NCBI RefSeq assembly: GCF_036492835.1
Contig: NZ_AP025321.1
Location: 43,154 to 107,153, forward strand
Origin: Fulvitalea axinellae
GTDB taxonomy: Bacteria; Bacteroidota; Bacteroidia; Cytophagales; Cyclobacteriaceae
Length of the DNA: 64,000 nucleotides
Direction: 5' to 3'
The position numbers were made by a program, and so were the translations under genes. The stretch's first letter is position 1. Each line of letters starts with the position of its first letter. Below, in pieces: positions 29,008-37,235 of the stretch. The notes below the pieces were generated by a model. It searched no databases and was not told the origin of the DNA. It saw nothing but the letters and a program-made list of their open reading frames with translations.

Positions 29008-30783
29008 ATGAAAAAGAAACTTTTATCCCTAATATTGCTGTTATTGCCTATCCTGAAAACTCAGGCCCAAACTGTTTTTCCTGACGGGTTAAAAATTAAT
29101 TTTGACAAACCTATTTTGTTCGACAGCGGAAACGGAGGGTTTTCAACAATTATTGATGCTTCAGGATACCCTTCTAAAGGATGGCCTAATAATAGGTCTG
29201 ATAACTATTGGATACGTTTGAGGTCACTTGGAGGTACGCATATTGTCCTTAACACAGACGGGGTTCCAGGCTCCCCTGAGAACCCATATGACCACCTCAC
29301 GATCTGGCAAGGAAATGTTGACGGAGACAAACTCTTCTCTGTCACCAATATAGGTAGGGGATATCTAAGAAATACACTCGGAATTGGCATTGAAAAAACC
29401 ACTGTTGGGGCTTCCGCTACATCATCAGAAGGTCAAAGTCTAAACCCTCTCTTGCAACTACATAGCAATGCTTCCGGAGTAAACCCAACTCTTCATATTA
29501 GTGCCCATAATACGGACGAAGCCAGCTTGCTATTAACCGAAAACACTGAAAACAACGCCTATGGCGCACGCCTTTTTTACGACGGAAATAGTGGATCTTT
29601 TTTCAAAATCGCCATAGGGGATCGAGGAACATGGACAGACCGATTCGTTATTCACCGAAATGGTAATATAGGGGCGGGTACCCAAGTTCCCCAAGCCGAC
29701 TTTCACCTTAAAAGTGCTCGTGCGAATATGTATATTGAGAATACAGACCCGAGTAATTGGGCTTACCTTCGGATCCAAGGCCCTACAACCAATTTTTGGG
29801 ATATTGGCCAATATGGAGATAGCGAACATCTGCAATTCAGACCAAGGGGACAAAGTGTGAACAGAGTCGTTTTCAAACAAAACGGAAATGTAGGTATCGG
29901 AATAAGCGACCCCGATCCAAGCCATCGCCTTACGGTTTATGAAGAAGAAGCCCATGATATCGCCCTATTCAATGGCAACACCATAAACGGACTTAACCAA
30001 GACAGGTTTAACCGGATTTTGGTTCAAAACCGAAATGGACAACGCAGTTGGATCGGTTTGGAAGGTAGCGGTAGCCAAGCTATAGGTTATTTGGGATTGG
30101 AGCATAAAGAAAATGCAATCAACCCAGTTATTACATGGGACAAATCGGGCAATGTTTCCATAGGAAAGTCTATTAGCTTAAACCCTTCCGACGGAATACC
30201 TAGTCTATATACAGGAAAAGGCGGATCGGAATTTAATAGGTATCTCCAATTGCTGAATTCAAAGGAATTTAAATCGGCTTCCGGGCTTAAAGCTGGCGGC
30301 ATATTAGTTTCAGACGCATATAATTACGCTTCTCCCGGAAAAAACAACCTAATCGTAAAAGGAAAAATAGCCGTAGGGACCTCTTCTGTCACTAATCACG
30401 CCCTCACCGTAAACGGCACCATCCAAGCCAAAGAAATCAAAGTCAGCCTCGACGGACTCCCTGCCCCAGACTACGTATTCGAAAAAGACTACGACCTGAA
30501 AAGCCTCGGGGAAACCCAAACCTATATCCAAGAAAACGGCCACCTCCCCGGCGTCCCCTCCGCCGAAACAATGGAAAACGAGGGCCTCGACCTAAAGAAA
30601 ATGAACATGATCCTCCTCCAAAAAATCGAGGAATTAACCCTTCACGCCATCCAACAGCAACAAAAAATCGACAACCAAAACAAGGAAATGGAATACCTAA
30701 AGAACCAAAACAAAACGTTTCAGGAAAAAGTCGACAAAATCGATCGCCTAGAAAAGCTCCTCTTAGAATTGAAAGCCAATTAA
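29008..30783 (+). CDS. secreted fibre-like protein, GIGT-repeat family (fibre 1)
   Basis: A 591-aa protein with a Sec signal (MKKKLLSLILLLLPILKTQA). The shaft carries repeated fibre motifs: NTLGIGIEK, GNIGAGTQVPQADFHL, GNVGIGISDPDPSHRLTV and GNVSIGK. The conserved C-terminal module starts at IQAKEIKVSLDG, continues with DYVFEKDYDLKSLGE, HLPGVPSAETMENEGLDL and LLQKIEELTLHAIQQQQKI, and ends in a coiled coil. This is a Bacteroidota family related in motif style to phage tail-fibre shafts, but the signal peptide shows an exported protein. Its C-terminal module is the most divergent of the nine copies (Pro-Ala insert before DYVFE, GLDLKKMN in place of the usual GVDLGAM). It is the first of two plus-strand copies. 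The likely role is a trimeric surface fibre or adhesin (inference). Confidence 0.92.
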   Translation: MKKKLLSLILLLLPILKTQAQTVFPDGLKINFDKPILFDSGNGGFSTIIDASGYPSKGWPNNRSDNYWIRLRSLGGTHIVLNTDGVPGSPENPYDHLTIWQGNVDGDKLFSVTNIGRGYLRNTLGIGIEKTTVGASATSSEGQSLNPLLQLHSNASGVNPTLHISAHNTDEASLLLTENTENNAYGARLFYDGNSGSFFKIAIGDRGTWTDRFVIHRNGNIGAGTQVPQADFHLKSARANMYIENTDPSNWAYLRIQGPTTNFWDIGQYGDSEHLQFRPRGQSVNRVVFKQNGNVGIGISDPDPSHRLTVYEEEAHDIALFNGNTINGLNQDRFNRILVQNRNGQRSWIGLEGSGSQAIGYLGLEHKENAINPVITWDKSGNVSIGKSISLNPSDGIPSLYTGKGGSEFNRYLQLLNSKEFKSASGLKAGGILVSDAYNYASPGKNNLIVKGKIAVGTSSVTNHALTVNGTIQAKEIKVSLDGLPAPDYVFEKDYDLKSLGETQTYIQENGHLPGVPSAETMENEGLDLKKMNMILLQKIEELTLHAIQQQQKIDNQNKEMEYLKNQNKTFQEKVDKIDRLEKLLLELKAN

Positions 30784-30784
30784 A

Positions 30785-30922
30785 ATGAGCGCATAACCAT
30801 TTCAGGCGCAATAAAAGAAAAACAGAAACTGGTGCGAGCGTCACGCTCGTTCCTACAAGTATTGGAGCCTCTGGCTCCACACCCTGATTCTTAAGTGCCC
30901 TGATAGCGATATACGCCCAAAC
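30785..30922 (+). repeat. REP-like intergenic repeat A, copy 1
   Basis: A repeat of about 100-138 bp containing two small hairpins, GAGCGTCACGCTC and GGAGCCTCTGGCTCC, joined by TTCCTACAAGTATT and followed by a conserved tail ending in CGCCCAAAC. Copies 2 and 3 lie at 32642-32745 and 40137-40258. It lies just downstream of fibre gene 1 and may also act as a weak terminator or mRNA end. GAGCGTCACGCTC-type palindromes are typical of REP elements mobilised by TnpA-REP transposases, but no such gene is in the window. Confidence 0.75.
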
Positions 30923-31004
30923 AACTAGTACGCTATCCCCAGTTTCCTAGCCGGATTAAATAAAACCTTCTTTTTTCCAAAAGTTAAAACCATCGTTACT
31001 CAAC

Positions 31005-32582
31005 ATGAAAAAGTCACTTTTAACAATATGCCTGATCTTCAGCCTACAGAAGCTAGTCGCTCAAGAAATAACCCCTGTTAAAACCATCGAGTTTCTTAAT
31101 ACAGTTGGTGGTCACGGCGGTGATTCCACATTCTTACGCCGTTACGATAGCGGAGGCGACATCACTGACTTACGACTACAGCTCGGCGATGAATACACGT
31201 CTCATTTCCGTATCGGTTACATTAGGTATCAAGATGGACAATGGAAAAGTGTGTTTCACTTACAGGGAACGGGGGACCTATGGCTAAAACGGAACCTTAC
31301 AATGGACGGGAATCTTGGAGTAGGTACCTTAACGCCCTCGTCAAAACTTAGCGTTCTAGGCGGAATCAGCAAACTAACAAAAACAGGGGTTGACGGGACA
31401 TGGGACAACTTGATAAAATATGGGCATAAAAGCGACTTGGAAAGCAGTGGCACAAACATTAACAGGTGGCATGGAATAGACGCGACCATTACGGCTGGAC
31501 CAGCCGAGAATAACAAAATGAAATTTAGGCTTTACCCCGGAAGCTCTTCCAATCCAGCCCCTATTGACGTAATGACACTAGTCGGTGACGGTAATGTAGG
31601 TATCGGAACAGCTGAACAGATCCTCGCAAGACTCCAAATAGCCTCAGGATCACAAAACTGGGGAGAAGAAAAACAGGGTAAAACCCCCGGAACTATACAT
31701 CTTGACCCAAACAAGGTTGTCACAGATTACGGAAATGCCATTACTTTCGGGGCGACGAACCATCGTGGTTTCGATCAAGCCCAAGCCGGTATTTATGTAC
31801 GCAGTGGAGACCTTTACGGAACCAGAATGTATTTCTCCACAACAGACAACTACAGTCAAGGCCCAAAAACGGCGATGATGCTGGATCATGAGGGAAATAT
31901 CGGAATGGGAATCGTATTACCGAAGGCAAAACTCCATGTAAAGTCTCCAGGAGCATCAAAGGGATTCAAAGACAAATACGTCACTTCCCTAATTGAAGGC
32001 GAGGACGCCCGTTTACAGATTATCTCCGCAAACGAAGGAAATAACGGATCAGCTCTAATCCTCTCAAACGAGAATAGCTCTTGGGGATTTCACCAAAAAA
32101 CGGACAAACATCAGAATCGTCTCGATATAGGATTCAACCAAGCTACCGAGATTGAGGATAACGCCAACGACCAAACTGTCAGCATGTCCTTTTTCAATAA
32201 TGGAAACATTGGAATAGGAACATTTACCACAGGCCCACACCGCCTAGCCGTAGAAGGTTCCATAGGAGCCCGGGCGATCAAAGTACAAGCCTCCGGATGG
32301 GCGGATTTCGTATTTGACGATAACTACAAACTCCCCTCTCTTTCCGAAGTCGAAAAACATATCCGGACCCATGGACACCTCCAAGACGTCCCCACCGCCG
32401 AACAAGTCAAAACCGAAGGCGTAGACCTCGGCGCTATGAACACCAAACTCCTCCAAAAAATAGAGGAACTAACCCTCTACGCCATACAACAGGAAAAAAA
32501 GATCAAAGCCCTGGAAAAACAAAACGCAGAACTCCAAGAGCTAAAAACCTTGGTCCGCCAACTCATCCAGGAAAAGAAATAA
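31005..32582 (+). CDS. secreted fibre-like protein, GIGT-repeat family (fibre 2)
   Basis: A 525-aa protein with a Sec signal (MKKSLLTICLIFSLQKLVAQ). The N-terminal head (FLRRYDSGGDITDLRLQLGD, FRIGYIRYQDGQW, LQGTGDLWLKRNL) is homologous to the head of fibre 4. The shaft has GNLGVGTLTPSSKLSV, GNVGIGTAEQILARL, GNIGMGIVLPKAKLHV and GNIGIGTFTT. A block with LIEGEDARLQI, NNGSALILSNENSSWGFHQK and RLDIGF matches fibre 8. The C-terminal module (GARAIKVQASGWADFVF, DLGAMNTKLLQKIEELTLYA) is type I, shared with most other copies. A 221-bp gap with repeat A separates it from fibre 1. A strong terminator follows, and it faces fibre 3 in convergent orientation. Function unknown; a surface fibre is most likely. 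Confidence 0.92.
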   Translation: MKKSLLTICLIFSLQKLVAQEITPVKTIEFLNTVGGHGGDSTFLRRYDSGGDITDLRLQLGDEYTSHFRIGYIRYQDGQWKSVFHLQGTGDLWLKRNLTMDGNLGVGTLTPSSKLSVLGGISKLTKTGVDGTWDNLIKYGHKSDLESSGTNINRWHGIDATITAGPAENNKMKFRLYPGSSSNPAPIDVMTLVGDGNVGIGTAEQILARLQIASGSQNWGEEKQGKTPGTIHLDPNKVVTDYGNAITFGATNHRGFDQAQAGIYVRSGDLYGTRMYFSTTDNYSQGPKTAMMLDHEGNIGMGIVLPKAKLHVKSPGASKGFKDKYVTSLIEGEDARLQIISANEGNNGSALILSNENSSWGFHQKTDKHQNRLDIGFNQATEIEDNANDQTVSMSFFNNGNIGIGTFTTGPHRLAVEGSIGARAIKVQASGWADFVFDDNYKLPSLSEVEKHIRTHGHLQDVPTAEQVKTEGVDLGAMNTKLLQKIEELTLYAIQQEKKIKALEKQNAELQELKTLVRQLIQEKK

Positions 32583-32585
32583 AAC

Positions 32586-32630
32586 ACTCCGCTTCCGAGG
32601 CCCGTTCCGGGAGCGGAGTCCACACTTTTT
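32586..32630 (+). terminator. intrinsic terminator after fibre 2
   Basis: Three bases after the stop codon a hairpin pairs ACTCCGCTTCC (32586-32596) with GGGAGCGGAGT (32609-32619) across a 12-base loop, with one non-Watson-Crick position. A CTTTTT run follows at 32625-32630. This is a good rho-independent terminator for the plus strand, shielding the convergent fibre gene 3. Confidence 0.75.
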
Positions 32631-32641
32631 GTGACAGAGTC

Positions 32642-32745
32642 AAAAACAGAAACTGATGCGGGCGTCATGCTCGTTCCTACAAGTATTGGAGCCTTTGGCT
32701 CTACACTATGATCTTAATCGCCCTGATTTCGTTACACACCCAAAC
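32642..32745 (+). repeat. REP-like intergenic repeat A, copy 2
   Basis: Closely similar to copy 1 at 30820-30922 over about 100 bp (AACAGAAACTG, then GCTCGTTCCTACAAGTATTG, GAGCCTTTGGCTC, and the tail ACACCCAAAC). Changes in one hairpin arm are partly matched on the other arm (TCT to TTT loop; GGCTCC to GGCTCT). It lies between the convergent fibre genes 2 and 3. Confidence 0.75.
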
Positions 32746-32761
32746 CTAAGAATGAGCCCCC

Positions 32762-32820
32762 CGGCCGTCGCCAGGCTCCAGCCTGGTGACTATATCTTAA
32801 TGTAAGGCTCCAGCCTTACT
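32762..32820. repeat. palindromic repeat B, double hairpin at fibre 3 end
   Basis: Two perfect palindromes lie in tandem: CCAGGCTCCAGCCTGG (32771-32786; 7-bp stem, CC loop) and GTAAGGCTCCAGCCTTAC (8-bp stem, CC loop) starting at 32802. The second lies inside the coding end of fibre 3 and encodes its last residues (SKAGALH). A degenerate relative at 42138-42165 encodes the end of fibre 9 (NKAGSCIKE), and a related element lies at 35918-35974. It may also serve as the minus-strand transcript end, but no U-run follows. Confidence 0.65.
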
Positions 32821-34308
32821 CTCCGATCTTCTAATAGACTTCAGCAAAGCCTCAATGCGGTCCATCCGTTCCATAATCGACTCATTCGCTTGTCTTAACG
32901 CCTGGTTTTCCGTTTCCAACCTGCTTACCTTCTCCGTTTCTTGCCCCAAGCTATCTATCGTGGAACCCTGAATCACCAACCTCTTCTCCTGCTCAATAGC
33001 GTAAAGCGTCAACTCCTCGATCTTCCGCAAAAGCTTGGCGTCCATAGCCCCCAAATCAACACCGTCCTTCTCCACATCCTCAGCCGAAGGAATATGTTCC
33101 AAATGCCCCTTCGCCTTGATATGCGCCTCTACCTCCGAGAGACTAGGCAAATCATATCCCTTCTCAAATACAAAATCTGACCACCCCGAGGCTTCCACCT
33201 TAATGGAGCGAGCCCCTATAGAACCTTCCACGGCCAATCGGTGGGTACCGGTGTCAATGGTTCCGATACCTACCATTCCTTTCCCTACAGTTAAAGTATT
33301 ATCAAAAACACCTGAAGTCGAGTTCGTTTGAGAGCTGAATACTAGCCTATCCGAAGCGTTGTCCCACCGGATGGTTCCCCTGTTGTTATGCCATTCTCCA
33401 AATGAAAGGGAAGGGTTTTCCATTCTTGTTTCCCCTCCAAACCATACACCGTAATAGTCGCCCGCCCCTTCCACGTTCGCTTGTCCTTTTACGCTCAGCC
33501 TATACTTTGGGCTCTCCGAACCTATTCCGACATTTCCTTGCGGATCAATAACCATCCTGACTTTCGGGTTTATCACTTCACCTTCAACGGTATTTGCCTG
33601 TTCGCCATAAAAAAACAACCCTCCCCAAGAGGGTCGAATCCCGGCATATCCATACCCATTCTCATGTGAATAAGGTGTGTAAAACTTCCCGTGATTAGGC
33701 CCCCCTTGATAAACCGCCAAATTTGTCCCGAAAACGGCTTCTCCCCCGGAATTACCCGATATAATGGCACCAAACTTATCACCAAGTACCAATTGGGCTT
33801 TAGGGTCATGATATCCTATACCCACGTTTCCTTGCTTTAAAGTCATAATTCCCGGCACATCCGTTCCTTTCTGATCCCCCCAATAGGTTCCCAAAGTAAG
33901 GCTATAGCGATAAGCCCCGTGATTTTCCACTTTAAACATCGAAGAAATATCATCCGCCCCGCTTCCAAATACCAATGCTTTGGTAATGTCCCCTGTCTGT
34001 GCGCTGGTATAGATATGGAATCGGCCTACGGGATCTTTGATTCCCACCCCAATTCCCGGATTCTTAATAGTTAACAATGGCTTTCCTGAAGAACCTCGGC
34101 TCCAAAAGTAGGTGTTCGCCGCATATCCCCTATAATTAAAATATAGGTTCTCTTTATCAGTCCAGACCTCATTGTTTTGACCTACATGCAAATGTCCACC
34201 TAACTTTACAGGATCGTTCTCCCATTCTTTATTTTGAGCAAATAGTTTATTACTTGTTAGAGCTAAAAACAGGATCGAAACAAAAAAATATAATGTAAAT
34301 ATTCTCAT
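32797..34308 (-). CDS. secreted fibre-like protein, GIGT-repeat family (fibre 3)
   Basis: A 503-aa protein with a Sec signal (MRIFTLYFFVSILFLALTSN ... LFAQ). The shaft motifs are PGIGVGIKDPVGRFHI, GNVGIGYHDPKAQLVL, GNVGIGSESPKYRLSV and GMVGIGTIDTGTHRLAV. The C-terminal module is type I: GARSIKVEASGWSDFVF, LPSLSEVEAHIKAKGHLEHI and LLRKIEELTLYAIEQEKRL, then a heptad coiled coil (ERMDRIEALLKSI). The final residues, SKAGALH, are encoded by palindromic repeat B, so the repeat seems to have extended the reading frame. The gene starts 14 bp after fibre 4 and is cotranscribed with it. It is the last gene of the minus-strand fibre series. Confidence 0.92.
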   Translation of the reverse strand: MRIFTLYFFVSILFLALTSNKLFAQNKEWENDPVKLGGHLHVGQNNEVWTDKENLYFNYRGYAANTYFWSRGSSGKPLLTIKNPGIGVGIKDPVGRFHIYTSAQTGDITKALVFGSGADDISSMFKVENHGAYRYSLTLGTYWGDQKGTDVPGIMTLKQGNVGIGYHDPKAQLVLGDKFGAIISGNSGGEAVFGTNLAVYQGGPNHGKFYTPYSHENGYGYAGIRPSWGGLFFYGEQANTVEGEVINPKVRMVIDPQGNVGIGSESPKYRLSVKGQANVEGAGDYYGVWFGGETRMENPSLSFGEWHNNRGTIRWDNASDRLVFSSQTNSTSGVFDNTLTVGKGMVGIGTIDTGTHRLAVEGSIGARSIKVEASGWSDFVFEKGYDLPSLSEVEAHIKAKGHLEHIPSAEDVEKDGVDLGAMDAKLLRKIEELTLYAIEQEKRLVIQGSTIDSLGQETEKVSRLETENQALRQANESIMERMDRIEALLKSIRRSESKAGALH

Positions 34309-34322
34309 GATAGCTATATGAC

Positions 34323-35789
34323 TTAATTGATTTTACTCGCTTCCAAAAGTTGCTTGATCATTTCTTCTTGTCTACTAAGTCGCAATTCTAAATCCTTTAT
34401 CCGCTTATTTTCATTAGAAAGTGAATCTAACTTTTTCTCTTGCTCAATAGCGTAAAGCGTCAGCTCCTCTATCTTCCGCAAAAGCTTGGCATTTATTTCC
34501 CCTAATAAGAGCCCGTTATCTTTTACTTGTCCGGCGTTGGGTATATCCCGCAAGTGCCCCGTTTTCTCAATATGCCTTTCGACTTCCGAAAGCGTGGGCA
34601 AATCGTAACCGGTTTTAAAAACATAATCGGGCCATTCCTCCTTAACCTGTACTTTTACCTCTTCCGCTATGGTTTTTCCCGCTATAGCGAGTTTATACCC
34701 TGTAGGAACAGTCGTTTGGCCTATCGCCATAGTACCGTCAAATGACGATACCCCTCCATTTCCTCTCAACTTTGTATCGCCGCCCAAAGCGAGAAAACCA
34801 TATTCTCCCCAACCGTTTTTGGCCAAGTGAAGCTGAATACTCACACTGTTATCGGGTTCGGAGATCACCAATGCCTTATCCCTTTCTCTCTGATTTATTT
34901 CCAACGGAGCCGAAGGGGTGTTAGTCCCAATTCCTATATTTCCTTTCCGCTTAATCACCAACGCTTCCTTGACATTATTCTGGGCATCGGATTGGGTTCC
35001 AGTATCGAAACCTAAAGAAGCGTAGTTCTCCCCATGGTTTACTTTAGTCATCATAAACTCTCCCCATTGTTTATCCGTAGCGTCGGAAATACCGATTGAC
35101 AATGTGCCTTTAAGGGATAATTTAGAGGTGGGCAAAGATGTACCGATTCCTAGATTTCCGTTTGCCAACATCGTCATCCTTCTTTGTCCATAACTCTCCC
35201 AGGCAAACAAAGGTCGATTCACAGATGGTCCCTTTGCCAATCGGGAGTCAAAGGCCATTATGGGCTCATTGCCAGAATCTCTAGCGCTGGATGTCGCTCC
35301 AATCAAATATAATCCAGCCCTTGGGTCGGAATCATGATACCCATAGATCATCGGTATAAACTGATTTTGGGTACTGGTCGAATTAGCTATCTTCAGATAA
35401 TCAGTAGGAGCATCGGAAACTTTAAACGTCGCCAATGTTTCGGATGATGATGCCGGAGTTTGTAAAAAAAGAGAGTTGGAACTCAAAGAGCCCTTGAATT
35501 TGGCGTTTCCGGTCCCGTCCAGATAAAAGTTTTGGTACCAAAGGTCATCATCCCAATGATAATAGCCAATTTCGAATTTGGAGGTGACCTCATTCCCCAT
35601 ATTAAGGCGAAGATTGGCGTAGTCGGTCACATTATCTGTCCGATGAAAAAATACTGCGTCACCGTTATTGCTCCCGTCCTCCTTAAAGATCTCGACTTTA
35701 GCCCCCTTTATATGTTCCGCTTGTCCGAAAACAGTGTTCGAAATACCCGCTAAAGCCAATCCTGTGAAAAATATAAATTTCCTAAGCAT
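34323..35789 (-). CDS. secreted fibre-like protein, GIGT-repeat family (fibre 4)
   Basis: A 488-aa protein; the ATG at 35789 gives the signal peptide MLRKFIFFTGLALAGI...VFGQ, whereas an ATG at 35810 adds seven residues. The head (VFFHRTDNVTDYANLRLNMG, FEIGYYHWDDDLW, LDGTGNAKF) matches fibre 2. The middle block (APTDYLKIANSTS, QFIPMIYGYHDSD, MAFDSRLAKG, RPLFAWESYGQRRMTM) matches the broken fibre 6. Shaft motifs GNLGIGTSLPTSKLSL and GNIGIGTNTPSAPLEI follow, and then a type I C-terminus with LPTLSEVERHIEKTGHLRDI and LLRKIEELTLYAIEQEKKL. It therefore combines a fibre-2-type head, a fibre-6-type middle and the common tail. It is followed 14 bp later by fibre 3. Confidence 0.92.
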   Translation of the reverse strand: MLRKFIFFTGLALAGISNTVFGQAEHIKGAKVEIFKEDGSNNGDAVFFHRTDNVTDYANLRLNMGNEVTSKFEIGYYHWDDDLWYQNFYLDGTGNAKFKGSLSSNSLFLQTPASSSETLATFKVSDAPTDYLKIANSTSTQNQFIPMIYGYHDSDPRAGLYLIGATSSARDSGNEPIMAFDSRLAKGPSVNRPLFAWESYGQRRMTMLANGNLGIGTSLPTSKLSLKGTLSIGISDATDKQWGEFMMTKVNHGENYASLGFDTGTQSDAQNNVKEALVIKRKGNIGIGTNTPSAPLEINQRERDKALVISEPDNSVSIQLHLAKNGWGEYGFLALGGDTKLRGNGGVSSFDGTMAIGQTTVPTGYKLAIAGKTIAEEVKVQVKEEWPDYVFKTGYDLPTLSEVERHIEKTGHLRDIPNAGQVKDNGLLLGEINAKLLRKIEELTLYAIEQEKKLDSLSNENKRIKDLELRLSRQEEMIKQLLEASKIN

Positions 35790-35917
35790 AATAATGATGT
35801 TTGTTCTCAATGTTACCGAATGCCCACATCTCTCCGCAGATTGCTATACCCGGTTTTCCGGATACCAATCCTTATATCCCCCAAACCTGCACACACTTAT
35901 ATCTCTCTAAAAAGCCA

Positions 35918-35974
35918 CTGCCGTCGCCGGGTTCTTACCCAATGACAACCGCACCATCCGGCTTCCTAGCCGGA
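35918..35974. repeat. palindromic repeat B-like element between fibres 5 and 4
   Basis: The core CCGTCGCCGGG...ACCCAATGAC resembles the first part of repeat B at 32762 (CCGTCGCCAGG...CCTGGTGAC). It is followed by a perfect hairpin, TCCGGCTTCCTAGCCGGA (35957-35974; 7-bp stem, 4-base loop), about 23 nt beyond the fibre 5 stop on the minus strand. There is no U-run, so termination would be weak. Half of the same hairpin (TTCCTAGCCGGA) recurs near 30943-30954. Confidence 0.5.
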
Positions 35975-35996
35975 ACGCTTGCATATAAAACAACCG

Positions 35997-37235
35997 TCAA
36001 TCCCCCTTCCTCTCAGAAATCTCCAGAACCAATCGCCTAAGACTCTTAACTTCAGCCTCCAACCGGATCACCTTTTCGGCATTATCCCTAACCGTTGCGT
36101 TTTCCACCCTAAGCTTACTGATAGTGGAGTCCTGAGCCACCAACTTCTTCTCCTGCTCAATAGCGTAAAGCGTCAGCTCTTCGATCTTCCTCAAAAGCTT
36201 CGCGTCCATAGCCCCCAAATCAACGCCATCCTTCTCTACTTCCTCCGCCGAAGGGATATGCTCCAAATGACCCTTCGCCTTGATATGCGCCTCTACCTCT
36301 CCAAGACTAGGCAGGTCATAACCTTCCTCAAACACAAAATCCGACCAATCCGAAGCTTCCACCTTGATAGATCGGGCTCCGATAGACCCTCCAACCGCAA
36401 GCGTATGTGATCCTACAGTAGAAGTGGCCACACCTATTTTTCCGTCACGGAAAATCTTCATCGCTTCAACCTCCCGACTATTGTTAAACACAAAGAATGA
36501 AAGCTCTCCCGATTTGTAATCATTATAGCGGTTAGCCTGTATACGGGCCACCTCATACAAACCGTAATGTTTTTTAAATGATATTCCACCTACTATACCA
36601 CTGCCCGACTCAACCGGTTGACTATCTGAAATTTCTAACACAGGTGATTTGCCTACTAAATCCAAGATTGAAGATGGTGTATTTGTCCCTATTCCCACCC
36701 GTCCATGCATTAACGATGTATACTGTCGTTCAGTAGGAGGTGTCGGATCAGCCATAGGCTGACTTGTACTTAGATTAGACATTATACTTGAAACGGCATG
36801 ACTATGCATCAACAGCCCCTCTACTTTAATCATTAATACATTAGACGTATTAACTATATGATGTATAGGAATTCTATATGTGTCTTTATCGAAATCACCT
36901 ATAGTCCACTGCTCTGGAAGATGACCAAATGCCGTTGGGATTTCGGTCCGCTGAAAAAATGATCCTCCTCCGGGTTGAGACACTAACCTGAACCGTTTGG
37001 TCAACTTACCTGTTGCCAATTGATAATTATAGCCAGCCGATAAAGTAACTTCTATCCACCCATAGATATATTCTCTGGGAAACTCTATATAAGCAACCTG
37101 CTGTTCCGTCGAATTAGGAAAAACGACTGTTAGTACCTTCTCAAAATCGTATTGCTGTTGGGCAAAAACATTTGAATACCCGACAAAAAAATAGAAAGCC
37201 GAGCACAAAACGAGATATTTTATTCCTTTCTTCAT
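35997..37235 (-). CDS. secreted fibre-like protein with distinct head (fibre 5)
   Basis: A 412-aa protein with a Sec signal (MKKGIKYLVLCSAFYFFVGY...VFAQ). Unlike its neighbours, the first 180 residues form a separate beta-rich head (YIEFPREYIYGWIEVTLSAG, LTKRFRLVSQPGGGSFFQRT, VLMIKVEGLLMHSHAVSSIM) with no fibre motifs. A short shaft follows, with GRVGIGTNTPSSILDL and GKIGVATST, and then a type I C-terminus (GARSIKVEASDWSDFVF, LLRKIEELTLYAIEQEKKL) and coiled coil. Its ATG overlaps the TGA of fibre 6 by 4 bp (ATGA), so the two are translationally coupled. It is the shortest intact copy and probably differs in what the head binds. Confidence 0.92.
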   Translation of the reverse strand: MKKGIKYLVLCSAFYFFVGYSNVFAQQQYDFEKVLTVVFPNSTEQQVAYIEFPREYIYGWIEVTLSAGYNYQLATGKLTKRFRLVSQPGGGSFFQRTEIPTAFGHLPEQWTIGDFDKDTYRIPIHHIVNTSNVLMIKVEGLLMHSHAVSSIMSNLSTSQPMADPTPPTERQYTSLMHGRVGIGTNTPSSILDLVGKSPVLEISDSQPVESGSGIVGGISFKKHYGLYEVARIQANRYNDYKSGELSFFVFNNSREVEAMKIFRDGKIGVATSTVGSHTLAVGGSIGARSIKVEASDWSDFVFEEGYDLPSLGEVEAHIKAKGHLEHIPSAEEVEKDGVDLGAMDAKLLRKIEELTLYAIEQEKKLVAQDSTISKLRVENATVRDNAEKVIRLEAEVKSLRRLVLEISERKGD

